Source: Bacteroidia bacterium (GTDB lineage: Bacteria > Bacteroidota > Bacteroidia > J057). From it: a DNA stretch of 64,000 nt. Location of the stretch: the NCBI GenBank assembly GCA_022760475.1, contig JALEFZ010000070.1, positions 1 to 64,000 on the forward strand, read 5' to 3'. Numbering within the stretch: the first letter of the stretch is position 1; each line of letters begins with the position of its first letter. The notes below the pieces were generated by a model. The model saw only the letters and a list, made by a program, of their open reading frames with translations, was not told the origin of the DNA and searched no databases. Shown piece by piece: positions 8,249-17,559 of this stretch. The position numbers were made by a program, and so were the translations under genes.

Positions 8249-9120
8249 TTCACGAATTTAATAAGCTGCTCCAAAAACCACTCAGGCTCATCCCACATAA
8301 TGAAATGCCTCCCGCTTTCTGCCATGACAACTGTTAAGTCAGAGGTCTTGGAAAACTGACTTTCATAGTTCCTTTTTACCATTTCCTTGGTAATTCCATA
8401 ATTCTTTCCTGCAGCCCAACTGCCCATCACCAGTACCGGACATTGGATGTTGCCTACTTCTTCTCGCAGATCTGTGGTCATGATTTCATACATCGCTTGT
8501 CCTACAGTTTTCCTATCTGAACTCAATGACCATTGAACGGCGGTTTCCAGTTTGTCCTCTGCTGCCAGCAATACTGGCATGGTCATCCGTTGCTGTTGCT
8601 CGAAGAGGCTGTCATCCATCGCCAGCATGGAAGTTTTGAATTGCTCGGCAGCTGCCTTGGAACTTTCTTCTGTAGCCATTGGATTCATCGCAGCAGAGTA
8701 AAATGGATAAGAATCTACAATGATTACCTTCTCTACCAGTTCAGGTGCTTCACTGGAAACCCCCATGGAGAGGAAGCCACCCAGGCTATGACCCATCAAT
8801 ACAAGCTTTTGAAGTTTGTTTTCCTTGATGTACTTAATTAATGCAGTTTTAACCCTAGGCAAAAAGCCTCCGTCGACTTGGATAGCTTCTTGTCCTGCAA
8901 AGCCTGCGAGGGTAAGTCTATGACAAGTGTAAAATTTCTCGAGGCTATCAACCGCATCATCCCAAACCTCCGAAGATGAGGCCAAACCTGGAATCAGGAT
9001 CATGGCAGGCCCCTGGCCGCTGATCTCAACATTAAACTCTGGAATTGGTCTTTTGGATGTCTGGGCACTCACAAATCCAAACAAAAAGCTAAGGAATAAA
9101 ATACAGATTGATCTAGTCAT
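8245..9120 (-). CDS. Exported alpha/beta hydrolase
   Basis: A 291-residue alpha/beta-fold hydrolase with a signal peptide (1-20, ending VSAQ), so it acts in the periplasm or outside. The oxyanion region is LIPGLASSS (42-50). The nucleophile is Ser112 in GHSLGG, and the catalytic His is probably His272 in GRHFIMWDEP. Substrate is not predictable; relatives include esterases and haloperoxidase-like enzymes. It is the first gene of an operon with an ECF sigma factor and a membrane protein, with a 4-base overlap, which is an uncommon partner for a sigma factor. The stretch between it and the divergent gene at 9239 holds the promoters for both. Confidence 0.9.
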   Translation of the reverse strand: MTRSICILFLSFLFGFVSAQTSKRPIPEFNVEISGQGPAMILIPGLASSSEVWDDAVDSLEKFYTCHRLTLAGFAGQEAIQVDGGFLPRVKTALIKYIKENKLQKLVLMGHSLGGFLSMGVSSEAPELVEKVIIVDSYPFYSAAMNPMATEESSKAAAEQFKTSMLAMDDSLFEQQQRMTMPVLLAAEDKLETAVQWSLSSDRKTVGQAMYEIMTTDLREEVGNIQCPVLVMGSWAAGKNYGITKEMVKRNYESQFSKTSDLTVVMAESGRHFIMWDEPEWFLEQLIKFVK

Positions 9121-9238
9121 GTCTTTTTTGTTTTACTCTTTAGATCATGGCAAAAATCATTTCTTACAGTTTGGTAGAATTTTTTCTAATGTTTTGACTC
9201 AAAAAATCATTTAATTTGCGCATATAAAATTCCATTTA

Positions 9239-9919
9239 ATGAATAAGTCCTTAGCCTTAAAAATCATCCTTGCTTGTAGTTTGTTAGTCATGAGTCTTGT
9301 TCAACCTGCTCAGGCTCAGTTTAATCCGCTAGGATCTGAGAGCCCTCTTCAACTCGATGGCCAAAGGGGCTTTTTTATCATGGGTGGTTTGGCCCTAACT
9401 TCCTTCCTTGCCTCTCAATTTTCTTCCCACAGAACTGAAAATTATTTTTCTAACCAGCTCGGTTTCTACAATGATGGCTTTAACCTGGATGAAAATGAAC
9501 AAATAGTATTTCAGGCAGTGGGGCTGGAAAAGCGATTGGTACCCTGGTTTGCCACTTCGGTAGAATTTCAAATTCAGGAGGTATTCAGGAGAAACTATGC
9601 CAATGTAGGAGCGAGCCTGATGACTTATTATCGTTGGCATGCCTTCGGGAAAAAGCAACTAAGTCCTTACTTCGAGTATGGAGCAGGTGTTCACAATGGA
9701 ATGAGGCGTTTTCCGGAGGATGGAACCACCTTTACATTTCGACTAACTTATAAGGTAGGTCTGGAGTGGAATTTCGAAAGTGCCTCAAATGGGCAAATGA
9801 ATAAGCTGAGGCTTGCCTATGGACATATCCACCAGTCCAATAATAATCTTTTGGCAAGAAATCCGGGATATGACGGAAATGGAGTAACGGTAGGGCTTTC
9901 CTGGAACCTGGATCGTTAA
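9239..9919 (+). CDS. Outer-membrane acyloxyacyl hydrolase-like protein (PagL family candidate)
   Basis: A 226-residue outer-membrane protein with a signal peptide (1-27, ending AQAQ). The rest alternates as expected for an eight-stranded barrel and ends in an aromatic/hydrophobic strand (VTVGLSWNL). Near the C terminus, YGHIHQSNNN and RNPGYDG match the layout of lipid A 3-O-deacylase PagL, which has His-x-Ser-Asn followed by Glu twelve residues after Ser. Here the residues are His198, Ser200 and Asp212. PagL removes the 3-position acyl chain of lipid A. The Asp in place of Glu leaves activity open. It could be a non-enzymatic small barrel instead. Confidence 0.6.
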   Translation: MNKSLALKIILACSLLVMSLVQPAQAQFNPLGSESPLQLDGQRGFFIMGGLALTSFLASQFSSHRTENYFSNQLGFYNDGFNLDENEQIVFQAVGLEKRLVPWFATSVEFQIQEVFRRNYANVGASLMTYYRWHAFGKKQLSPYFEYGAGVHNGMRRFPEDGTTFTFRLTYKVGLEWNFESASNGQMNKLRLAYGHIHQSNNNLLARNPGYDGNGVTVGLSWNLDR

Positions 9920-10198
9920 CTTCAGCAAATTGACAATTTAAACTTTCTCAGGAACTAATCATCCGTGAAAATATATTATTCAAGCAGTTATATTTCGTTT
10001 TTTGAAGCAATGTACAATTGGTCAAATGTTTGATTATCAGTGTCTATATGTGAATTTCCACTCAGGAATGATATAGCCCATCCATTTCCCAATAACTTCC
10101 ATTCATCCCAAATAAGGTGTTTTCAAGTGTTACTTTTACCACCTTTGAATCATCCAAACGATAGTACACAAACATTTCCCGATCCTAATAACCAAAAA

Positions 10199-10735
10199 AT
10201 GAAAAACCTACTGATTAGTCTGATTTGCCTTGTTCTTGCATCGAATGTTTCATTTGGCAAGGATTCTGTTAGGGTAATTTCCTTTGATGACATCAAAATG
10301 GCCATCGATTGGAGCAGCATCAACTCAGAAATGGCAGTCTACAAATTGGATGAGGAGTTTAATTACATTCCTTTCCAAAACTACAGAGGTTCTGAAGGAT
10401 TGAATGGGCAAATCCTGGTTTTCGAGCACATTTACAACAACATTGACCTTGTAATTACGCCTCTAGGAAACCAGATGGTAAAGTATGAATTCACAGTGTA
10501 CCCAGGAGGGGATATCAATCAAATCCACCTGCTTGAGGATGCATTTGTAAATAAAAAAGACACGGGTGTTTTGTTCATGGCTTCAGGTTTGAAAGCCTAT
10601 CAGGATGAAGCAGGTTCTGAAGAAAAAAAGGTGAAGGTCATGATGACGAAATCAGATGATAAGCTGGGCTTGAAAGTCGGAGAGCATGAATTTGCCCAGT
10701 CGCTAAGCATCAGCTTTGAGTTAAAGATCAAGTAA
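10199..10735 (+). CDS. Exported hypothetical protein
   Basis: The start at 10199 gives a clean signal peptide (MKNLLISLICLVLASNVSFG), so the 53 codons upstream in frame are probably not translated. The mature part is about 160 residues, acidic and Lys-rich, with no motif I recognise. It has one Gly-rich turn (PGGDIN) and an alternating C-terminal strand (SLSISFELKIK). It stands alone between a barrel gene and a terminator. Likely periplasmic or surface; function unknown. Confidence 0.75.
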   Translation: MKNLLISLICLVLASNVSFGKDSVRVISFDDIKMAIDWSSINSEMAVYKLDEEFNYIPFQNYRGSEGLNGQILVFEHIYNNIDLVITPLGNQMVKYEFTVYPGGDINQIHLLEDAFVNKKDTGVLFMASGLKAYQDEAGSEEKKVKVMMTKSDDKLGLKVGEHEFAQSLSISFELKIK

Positions 10736-10762
10736 ATAGTTCTAAATTAGGGAAAAAAGGGC

Positions 10763-10795
10763 GAGGCTGTCTCATAGAGACAGCCTCTTTTTTAT
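10763..10795 (+). terminator. Strong intrinsic terminator
   Basis: A perfect 11-bp stem, GAGGCTGTCTC (10763-10773) with GAGACAGCCTC (10777-10787), an ATA loop, and then TTTTTTATTT. It ends the exported hypothetical gene at 10735. Confidence 0.9.
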
Positions 10796-10826
10796 TTCTG
10801 GTTCCATTTATCCTAATGAACTCTTG

Positions 10827-11873
10827 TCAATCCAGGGTATCGAATTTGTAGGCAGTTTTCTGCAAGTATACCTGATCAGGGCGTAATAGAGTCGTCGGAA
10901 ACTCATCTCTGTTGGGAGAATCCGGAAAATGCTGAGTCTCCAGACAGAAAGCCGAATAGGGTTTGTAAACCTGACCACCTTTTCCAATCACACCATCCAG
11001 GAAGTTTGCAGTGTAAAGCTGAACTGCCGGTTCAGTGGTAAAGACTTCCATTTTTCTGCCGGAATCCAAATGCTGAACCTCTGCTACTTTTTGGTAAGAG
11101 CCATCCCAATCATCAAAAACAAATGAGCGGTCAAATCCACCACCCAGGCTAAGCTGTTCATGAGGCTGTGAAAGCCTTTTACCAAGTGATGCCAAAGACC
11201 TGAAATCAAAGGGAGTGCTATCCACTTTCATCAGCGCGTCCTGAAGCGGTATACCTTCCCCATCAGCGGCAACTATTTGCGACGCATCGATCTGAAGTTC
11301 ATGATCTCTGATGTCTCCACTACCTTTTAGATTGAAATAGGCATGGTGTGTCAGGTTGACATGGGTTGGCGCGTCGGTATTTGCTTTGTATGCTATTACA
11401 AGTTCATTTTCGGGAGTTAAGCTGTAAACCACCTCAACTTGCAGCTTGCCAGGATATCCCATTTCTCCATCCGGACTCAAATATGAGAGTTTGAGCTTGT
11501 CTTGAGTCCCTTCTGAAACATCCTGTGCCTCCCAAAGTACCTTGTCAAAGCCTTTATCTCCTCCATGTAAATGATGTGGAGGCAAATTGACGGGGAGTTG
11601 AAAACTTTCATTGCCAATAGAGAATTGACCTTTTGCAACTCGGTTCCCAAATCTGCCAATCAGGGTATTCATGAAGGGATGGTCGGATAAGCAACCCTCA
11701 AGGCTATCAAAGCCAAAGATGACATCAGCCAACCTGCCTTCTCGGTCAGGCACTTCGATGCTACAGATTGTCCCACCATAGTTGGTGATTTTGACCTCCA
11801 TCCAGTCATTAGACAAGGTAAATAAATGTGCCTCCTTACCATTGGGCAGCGATCCGAATACTTCTGTTTTCAT
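10827..11873 (-). CDS. galM: Galactose mutarotase (aldose 1-epimerase)
   Basis: A 348-residue mutarotase that interconverts alpha and beta anomers of galactose and glucose. Visible family blocks are NTLIGRFGNRVAKG, PPHHLHGGDKGFDK (first catalytic His), THVNLTHHAYFNLKG (second catalytic His), DRSFVFD and FCLETQHFPDSPN (catalytic Glu). Length is usual for the family. There is no signal peptide, so it is cytoplasmic. The gene overlaps the end of the flippase gene by one base and is probably translated with it, hinting at a role in sugar supply for a surface glycan, though galM genes are often in mixed company. Confidence 0.95.
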   Translation of the reverse strand: MKTEVFGSLPNGKEAHLFTLSNDWMEVKITNYGGTICSIEVPDREGRLADVIFGFDSLEGCLSDHPFMNTLIGRFGNRVAKGQFSIGNESFQLPVNLPPHHLHGGDKGFDKVLWEAQDVSEGTQDKLKLSYLSPDGEMGYPGKLQVEVVYSLTPENELVIAYKANTDAPTHVNLTHHAYFNLKGSGDIRDHELQIDASQIVAADGEGIPLQDALMKVDSTPFDFRSLASLGKRLSQPHEQLSLGGGFDRSFVFDDWDGSYQKVAEVQHLDSGRKMEVFTTEPAVQLYTANFLDGVIGKGGQVYKPYSAFCLETQHFPDSPNRDEFPTTLLRPDQVYLQKTAYKFDTLD

Positions 11874-13357
11874 TAGGCTTTAGATTCTGTTTCAAAGGGT
11901 GATTTCCATTTTTCGAGCACAAATAAGGCTCCGGTACAAATAAGGCAAACAGCCAACTTCGCGATGAAAGCCAGTATAAATCCATCAGTTGGACCGATGC
12001 TTCTGTTTAAAAAGAATGCAGCTACAAAAACAAGTCCATAGATGCTGATTCTGCCCAGTTTGTAGGGAATCGGGTAGTATCTTTGCCCCACAAAGTAAAC
12101 CAAGATGGTCATGACTACATAACAGACCAGCGTAGCCCAGGCTGAAGCAAAATAACCATAAGTAGGTACAAAAAGATAGTTACCCAGGATGGTAATTAAG
12201 GCGCCTGTTCCGGTAAACAGCAAGGCAAACCGCACCTGCTTGGTGATTTTAAACCAAATCGACATGTTCAGGTAAGCCCCGCTAAAAACATAGGCCATCA
12301 AAAGGATGGGAACAACAGGCAAGCCTATCCAGTAACTTTTTCCGATGAAAGAAAACTTGGTCAAGCCCCAGAAATTGAAGCTGACAATCTCCTGAGAAAA
12401 TGAACCAATAAAAAGGAAACCAATCAAGGCTGATATGATGAAATAATGGAAAACCTTGGCGAAAGTTTGGGGAGAATCTTTTTCCTTGGCACGGTTGAAG
12501 AAGAATGGTTCTGCTGCATACCTAAAGGCCTGAATAGCCAGGTTAATGAGCATGGCAACCTTGTAGACTGCTCCGTAAATTCCATTCATCTCTTCGCCGG
12601 TTCTAGGCTCGCCTGCAAACAGTTTCCCATCAGGCCAAAGATCCGGAATGGTCGCTCGGTCAAATGTTTCATTCATAATCCCTGCAAAACCTGCAATCAT
12701 GATGAAAAATGCATACCCCAACATGGGCCGAAGGCTTGACATTTCTGGGCGGATGGTATGTGGTAAGTTCCCAATCAGAGCCAAGGCCAGTTTTACGGCA
12801 GAAGCAGCCAGATTTGCAATGAAAATATAGGTAAGGTCCTTTTTAAGAATGACAATCAGGACATAATTCAAAACCAGGTTAACGATCACGTTTGCAAGAA
12901 GAATCCCTGAGAAGCGTCCCGCTTTTTCCTCTTGCCTTAGTTTTGCCATGGGAAGGGCTGCGATCCCATCCAGGAATATCACCGAACCGAGCAACAAGAC
13001 CCATAGCCCTTGACCTGGGTAGCCCATCAGGCTGGCAATGTCATCATGAAATCCTAGTATGATAGCCAGGAAGAGGCTTGCCATGATGCTCACCCAAATA
13101 AATGCCTGTGAATAAATCTTTTTGGGATCATCTTCGTCCTGGATAAACCTGAAAAAGGTAGTCTCCATGCCGAAGGTTATGATAATATTGATAAAGGAAA
13201 CGTAGGCATAAAATTTACTGAAGACCCCAAAATCAGCCTTTGAAATGTGCTCAACCCCTGTAATCCAGGGCGTTAAGAAAAGGTTGAGGACTTTGGCAAG
13301 GATATGGCCAAGGCCGAAAATAAGGGTTTGAGATGCCAAACGGCGAATTACACTCAT
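11873..13357 (-). CDS. Polysaccharide flippase (Wzx/MATE superfamily)
   Basis: A 494-residue integral membrane protein with about 14 hydrophobic segments of the polysaccharide biosynthesis/export family. It starts MSVIRRLASQTLIFGLGHILAKVLNLFL, a typical family N terminus. It contains the motif TTFFRFIQDEDD near residue 65, and a central charged loop with a Gly/Asp-rich insertion (about 234-256). Such proteins flip lipid-linked glycans across the inner membrane. Another possible role is the MurJ-like lipid II flippase, but MurJ signature positions cannot be verified here. It pairs with galM by a one-base overlap. Confidence 0.88.
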   Translation of the reverse strand: MSVIRRLASQTLIFGLGHILAKVLNLFLTPWITGVEHISKADFGVFSKFYAYVSFINIIITFGMETTFFRFIQDEDDPKKIYSQAFIWVSIMASLFLAIILGFHDDIASLMGYPGQGLWVLLLGSVIFLDGIAALPMAKLRQEEKAGRFSGILLANVIVNLVLNYVLIVILKKDLTYIFIANLAASAVKLALALIGNLPHTIRPEMSSLRPMLGYAFFIMIAGFAGIMNETFDRATIPDLWPDGKLFAGEPRTGEEMNGIYGAVYKVAMLINLAIQAFRYAAEPFFFNRAKEKDSPQTFAKVFHYFIISALIGFLFIGSFSQEIVSFNFWGLTKFSFIGKSYWIGLPVVPILLMAYVFSGAYLNMSIWFKITKQVRFALLFTGTGALITILGNYLFVPTYGYFASAWATLVCYVVMTILVYFVGQRYYPIPYKLGRISIYGLVFVAAFFLNRSIGPTDGFILAFIAKLAVCLICTGALFVLEKWKSPFETESKA

Positions 13358-13478
13358 TTAGAAATGCTTTGAACCAAAATTAGCAATTGATTTCACTCAT
13401 GCACAGGCTTTTGATTAAAAGTTACAAACCAGCTCCTGAATGCGACCAATAAGCAAGTAATCATCCATACCTCACAGA

Positions 13479-13913
13479 ATGAAAAGAATCCTGATCCCAG
13501 TCATCTTTCTGCTCTGTGCCATGAGCTGTTTGTGGTACCTGCCTTCAGAAGATGCATCAAGTTATACGGTTGCAGACCTTTCGGAAGTCGGATTTTGTCA
13601 AATAGAAATTCAGGCAACTGAAAAAATGGGTAAAACCTGGTCTCTTCAGTTGTCCAAATCAGAAGTCAGAATGGAATACGGAAAGTGGAATAGCATCTAT
13701 TACGATGTGATGGGCCAGCCACTTTGTGACATCAAAAGTTGGAAAGCTGAACTCAAAAAGGCTCCTGAAAACTGCCTGTGTAAATTCAAACTTGATTGCA
13801 GCATTCCAAGGCAATATCGCTTCTTTTTCAAAGATGTAAGCTCAGGAGAAATCAGATGGATCTATTACCCCTCAGACTCGACCTTTACCACCAAAAGAAA
13901 ACTACTTCTGTAG
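13479..13913 (+). CDS. Small lipoprotein of unknown function
   Basis: A 144-residue protein with a short hydrophobic leader ending CAMSC, a plausible lipobox with Cys17 as lipid site. The mature domain has four further Cys residues (in GFCQIE, PLCDIK and NCLCKFKLDC), which could form disulphides in the periplasm. Strand-like segments (WSLQLSK, QYRFFFKDV) suggest a small beta fold. No family recognised. It is divergent from the flippase gene, with both promoters in the 120-base gap. Confidence 0.75.
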   Translation: MKRILIPVIFLLCAMSCLWYLPSEDASSYTVADLSEVGFCQIEIQATEKMGKTWSLQLSKSEVRMEYGKWNSIYYDVMGQPLCDIKSWKAELKKAPENCLCKFKLDCSIPRQYRFFFKDVSSGEIRWIYYPSDSTFTTKRKLLL

Positions 13914-14124
13914 ATAAAAGAGAATTGGAAACCGAATTTAGCTGTCAAATATCAGGAGAATTTTACAGCTGAATAAGGCATTTGAAAATTTTGTCCCTCA
14001 TCTGCTATTGTTTGTAAAATAATATCCCGATTTTGCCTAATAAATAATTGTCGGGTTAAAGTAATCTTTTCCTCAAATTTCATTGTTTGTTTAACTTTTC
14101 CCGACCTGCTAACTATAAAGTTTC

Positions 14125-15303
14125 ATGAAAGAAGTTTTTATCGTATCAGCTGTTAGAACTCCAATAGGAAGTTTTGGAGGAATGTTATCAGGATTCTCGG
14201 CTATTGACCTGGGGGCTTTTGCCATCAAGGGAGCCTTGGAAAGAGCAGGTGTACAACCTGAAGAAGTCAAAGAGGTATTCATGGGGAATGTAGTCTCTGG
14301 TAATTTGGGACAAGCCCCTGCGAGACAGGCCGCCATTGCTGCGGGGATACCATTGAACGTTCCGGCTACCACTGTCAATAAGGTATGCTCTTCAGGAATG
14401 AAGTCAGTCATGTTTGGTGCCCAAAGCATCATGCTTGGCCTCAACGACATCGTTGTTGCAGGTGGTATGGAGTCCATGAGTAATATTCCCTTCTACATCC
14501 CTAAGGCAAGGTTTGGATATAAATATGGACATGGAGAGTTGATAGATGGCCTCGCCAAAGATGGCTTGATGGATGCTTACAGCCACCTGGCAATGGGAGA
14601 CAGTGCAGATAAAACTGCTGAGAAATACAATTTCACCCGTGAACAGCAAGATGAGTTTGCCATTGGTTCCTACAAAAAAGCTGCTGCAGCTACAGAATCT
14701 GGCGACCTCAAAAATGAAATCATTCCAGTATCTATTCCTCAGCGCAAAGGGGAACCTTTGATCATGGATGAGGATGAGGAGTTTAGGAAAGTGAAATTTG
14801 AGAAAATCCCAAAACTACGCCCTGCCTTTAACAAGGATGGTACCGTAACCGCTGCTAATGCCTCTACTATCAATGATGGCGCTTCTGCTTTGATTCTTGC
14901 CAGCAAGGAAAAGGTCGAAGAATTGGGATTAACACCTGTAGCAAAGATCAGGTCTTTCGCTGACGCTGCCCACGAACCACAGTGGTTCACAACTGCCCCT
15001 ACAAAGGCAGCGCCTATCGCCCTTCAGCGTGCAGGACTTACCCTGGATGACATAGACTATGTTGAGGTCAATGAAGCCTTCTCTGTGGTAGTAATGGCCT
15101 TCAACGAAACCATGGGACTTAATCCCGAAAAAGTTAACCTGCATGGTGGCGCTGTTTCGCTGGGACACCCACTTGGAGCTTCAGGTGCCAGAATCCTGAC
15201 CACCCTCAATGGTGTCCTTGACGCCAAGCAAGGAAGCCTTGGTTTGGCAGCCATTTGCAATGGTGGTGGAGGAGCATCTGCAATGGTAATTGAGAAAGTC
15301 TAA
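14125..15303 (+). CDS. Acetyl-CoA C-acetyltransferase (thiolase)
   Basis: A 392-residue type II thiolase that condenses or cleaves acyl-CoA with acetyl-CoA. The acylated Cys88 is in NKVCSSGMKS. The basic His348 is in GGAVSLGHPLGASGAR, and the second Cys378 in ICNGGGGASA. Length and all three motifs fit biosynthetic acetoacetyl-CoA thiolases (AtoB/PhaA type), but a degradative role cannot be excluded. It sits alone, 315 bases before a KAS III-like gene and separated from it by a terminator, so a common pathway is possible but not shown. Confidence 0.95.
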   Translation: MKEVFIVSAVRTPIGSFGGMLSGFSAIDLGAFAIKGALERAGVQPEEVKEVFMGNVVSGNLGQAPARQAAIAAGIPLNVPATTVNKVCSSGMKSVMFGAQSIMLGLNDIVVAGGMESMSNIPFYIPKARFGYKYGHGELIDGLAKDGLMDAYSHLAMGDSADKTAEKYNFTREQQDEFAIGSYKKAAAATESGDLKNEIIPVSIPQRKGEPLIMDEDEEFRKVKFEKIPKLRPAFNKDGTVTAANASTINDGASALILASKEKVEELGLTPVAKIRSFADAAHEPQWFTTAPTKAAPIALQRAGLTLDDIDYVEVNEAFSVVVMAFNETMGLNPEKVNLHGGAVSLGHPLGASGARILTTLNGVLDAKQGSLGLAAICNGGGGASAMVIEKV

Positions 15304-15345
15304 TTGACCATTTAAATCAGGATTACTGCTTTCAATAACTGCTAT

Positions 15346-15389
15346 TCCGGAAATTCATTACGCTAAATGGATTTCCGGACTTTTATTTT
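15346..15389 (+). terminator. Intrinsic terminator after thiolase
   Basis: TCCGGAAAT (15346-15354) pairs with ATTTCCGGA (15371-15379), 9 bp, followed by CTTTTATTTTC. It closes the thiolase transcript. The remaining part of the 314-base gap up to 15617 is AT-rich with no other structure I could support. Confidence 0.75.
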
Positions 15390-15617
15390 CAGAAGCTGTT
15401 TAAATTGAGATTATTGAGTTTACAGATAAGATTATTTGGTTCTGACAATATGATTTCTATCAAATATAGCAAGGAGGGGCAAGCTTAATTTGGAGGAAAA
15501 GCTAGCTCAAATATTTATACATTTATTTATATTCAATACACAAAAAAAAGTTAAATTTAGTTTGAAATTGACTTAGGATCCTTCAAAATAGTGCGAAGGC
15601 AAGAGAGTAATAGTTGT

Positions 15618-16613
15618 ATGAGAAATGCCGTTATAACTTCCACGGGTGCGTATTTGCCGAAAAAGGTGTTGGATAATGCCTACTTCGATGAGTTGTTGGG
15701 GTTGGATGTTTCATCCTGGCTTGAAGAAAGGATGTCAATTTATCAAAGACACTGGTGTGGAGAAGGAGAGTCCACCGTAGACCTATGCGTCCATTCCGCG
15801 AATCAAGCGCTTCAGCGTGCAGGTCTATCTCCCAGAGACCTTGACCTGATCATCGTTGCCACTGATACCCCCGAGTACCTGACCCCGTCGACTGCCTCGG
15901 TGGTTCAATACAAACTTGGGGCAGGACATGCTGGAACTTTCGACCTAAATGCTGCTTGCGCAGGCTTTGTTACCAGCATGGATGTAGCAGGAAAGTACAT
16001 CAAAACTGATGACCGTTACCAACATGTACTCGTAATCGGGGCATATGCCATCAGCTCTTTCCTGGATTTGAAAGATAAAAAAACAGTGACCCTATTTGCA
16101 GATGGAGCAGGTGCCATAATCTTGAGCAGGCAAGACAGCGAGGAAGAGCCAAGCGGGATTCTTGATTCTGAGTTGGTCACCTTGGGACAATATCATGATG
16201 GGATGGGCATTTATGGCGGAGGTGCCAAGAATCCCTTTGATGTCAACATGATGGACTCCAAAGATCATACCCTAAAGATAAAATACCGCCTCCCGCCTGA
16301 GTTGAACATACAGATGTGGACGAGCATGTCCAAAAAGCTCTTGACCAGAAATGAACTTCAAGCCTGTGATGTCGAGCATTATTTCCTCACCCAGATCAAC
16401 ATCAATAGCATTGAAGGGGCATTGAAAAAGCTGAAGGTTCCTACAGAAAGAGGGCATACCACCATGCAGAAATATGGATATACTGGTTCTGCTTGTATAC
16501 CCATCACAATCAATGATGCGATTGAAAAAGGAAAACTATCCCGTGGAGATACCTGCTTTCTGATAGGCTCAGGTAGTGGACTTACTTTCGGTGCCCTTGC
16601 TCTAAAATATTAA
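15618..16613 (+). CDS. KAS III (FabH)-like thiolase-fold protein lacking catalytic His and Asn
   Basis: A 331-residue protein of the 3-oxoacyl-ACP synthase III family. The ATG at 15618 gives the normal N terminus (MRNAVITSTGAYLPKK), rather than the GTG nine codons earlier. The nucleophile Cys114 is intact in NAACAGF. Aligning by eye to E. coli FabH, the catalytic His (PHQAN) becomes Thr258 in LTQIN, and the catalytic Asn (HGNTSAAS) becomes Tyr288 in YGYTGSAC. These two residues drive decarboxylation in true KAS III, so ordinary chain initiation is doubtful. An acyltransferase or hydrolase role on acyl thioesters is more likely. Confidence 0.85.
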   Translation: MRNAVITSTGAYLPKKVLDNAYFDELLGLDVSSWLEERMSIYQRHWCGEGESTVDLCVHSANQALQRAGLSPRDLDLIIVATDTPEYLTPSTASVVQYKLGAGHAGTFDLNAACAGFVTSMDVAGKYIKTDDRYQHVLVIGAYAISSFLDLKDKKTVTLFADGAGAIILSRQDSEEEPSGILDSELVTLGQYHDGMGIYGGGAKNPFDVNMMDSKDHTLKIKYRLPPELNIQMWTSMSKKLLTRNELQACDVEHYFLTQININSIEGALKKLKVPTERGHTTMQKYGYTGSACIPITINDAIEKGKLSRGDTCFLIGSGSGLTFGALALKY

Positions 16614-16720
16614 GGTAATTTCAAGCAAAATTTCATTAAAAAGAAAAATACAAAATGGCTAAAGACTCGTAAAATTCGGGCTTCAGCCATTACTTACGGT
16701 ATGTATTGGGGCTTAGTTAA

Positions 16721-17530
16721 AGAAATTGGATTTACCCAGAGCCTTATTTCTATGCCTTTTTTGGAACGGATATTTCCTATCGTGTAAGGGCATTTAACGC
16801 TAATATAGTTTCCGATTTCTCGAATAAAGCTACTTTCCAACAACCATCACAGATTGAAGACCTTGAACTGGACTTCTCCTGTTATGATGCGAATGCACAG
16901 ACCTTGACTTGGGAAGTATTCAACCCTAACAGTATAAACGTATTCTACATATATGCCACATGGTCAAATAATCCCAGGCAACAGGATACCTTGATTGCAA
17001 CGCCTGGTGCTTCAAGTTTTGTAACCAACCTAACGACCCAAGATCCTTTTACTCCTTTCGATGACAATACTACAGGCATCTGGTGGATTGATGAAAACCT
17101 TACGCCAGATCAGCCATTTGATGTATTTGGAGACAGAGGAAATGAAGTCATTGATCTGAGCGAGGCATGTTCAACGGCAAATAGGGTCGTAGCACCTGTT
17201 GCTCCCTTTGCAAGCCCTGCTATGTTCAAGGGACAATTGGCAGGCATAGTCAACATTGTGTTGAACCCTACCAATATCGATGATGCGATCGCTGAACAAG
17301 TACAAGTTGGGCCAAATCCAACCCATGACAGGATATTTATCCAGGGTGGAGACTTAACTGGAAAAGTTACAGTTAAGGTATTGGATACATTTGGAAAGCA
17401 GGTTTTGGTGTCTTCATTCCAAATTTCTGGAAAAAATGAAATCAGCTTGCAAGGGCTTCCTGCTGGCATGTATGTGCTTGAATTAAACCATAATCAATTC
17501 AGAAAATCTATAAGAGTGATCAAAAGGTAG
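16721..17530 (+). pseudogene. 5'-truncated remnant of a T9SS-secreted, FN3-type protein
   Basis: An open frame runs from just after a TAA (16718-16720) to 17530, but it has no ATG and no GTG; its first possible start is a TTG at 16904. The untranslatable upstream part still reads as protein (PYFYAFFGTDISYRVRAFNA), like the last strands of a fibronectin type III domain. The downstream part continues with a beta-rich region, and a T9SS type A sorting domain: VGPNPTHDRIFI, VKVLDTFGKQVL, PAGMYVLELN and basic tail. No signal peptide is present, so the product could not be exported. Most likely the 3' end of a larger secreted gene that lost its front. A short protein from TTG 16904 is the alternative. 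Confidence 0.65.
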
Positions 17531-17559
17531 TTAAGCTGTAATCTGTTAAGTTAATGTGG

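Noticed and set aside
10040-10198. In-frame extension of 53 codons before the exported hypothetical protein.
   Set aside because: The extension has no coding character, and the inner ATG at 10199 gives a clean signal peptide.
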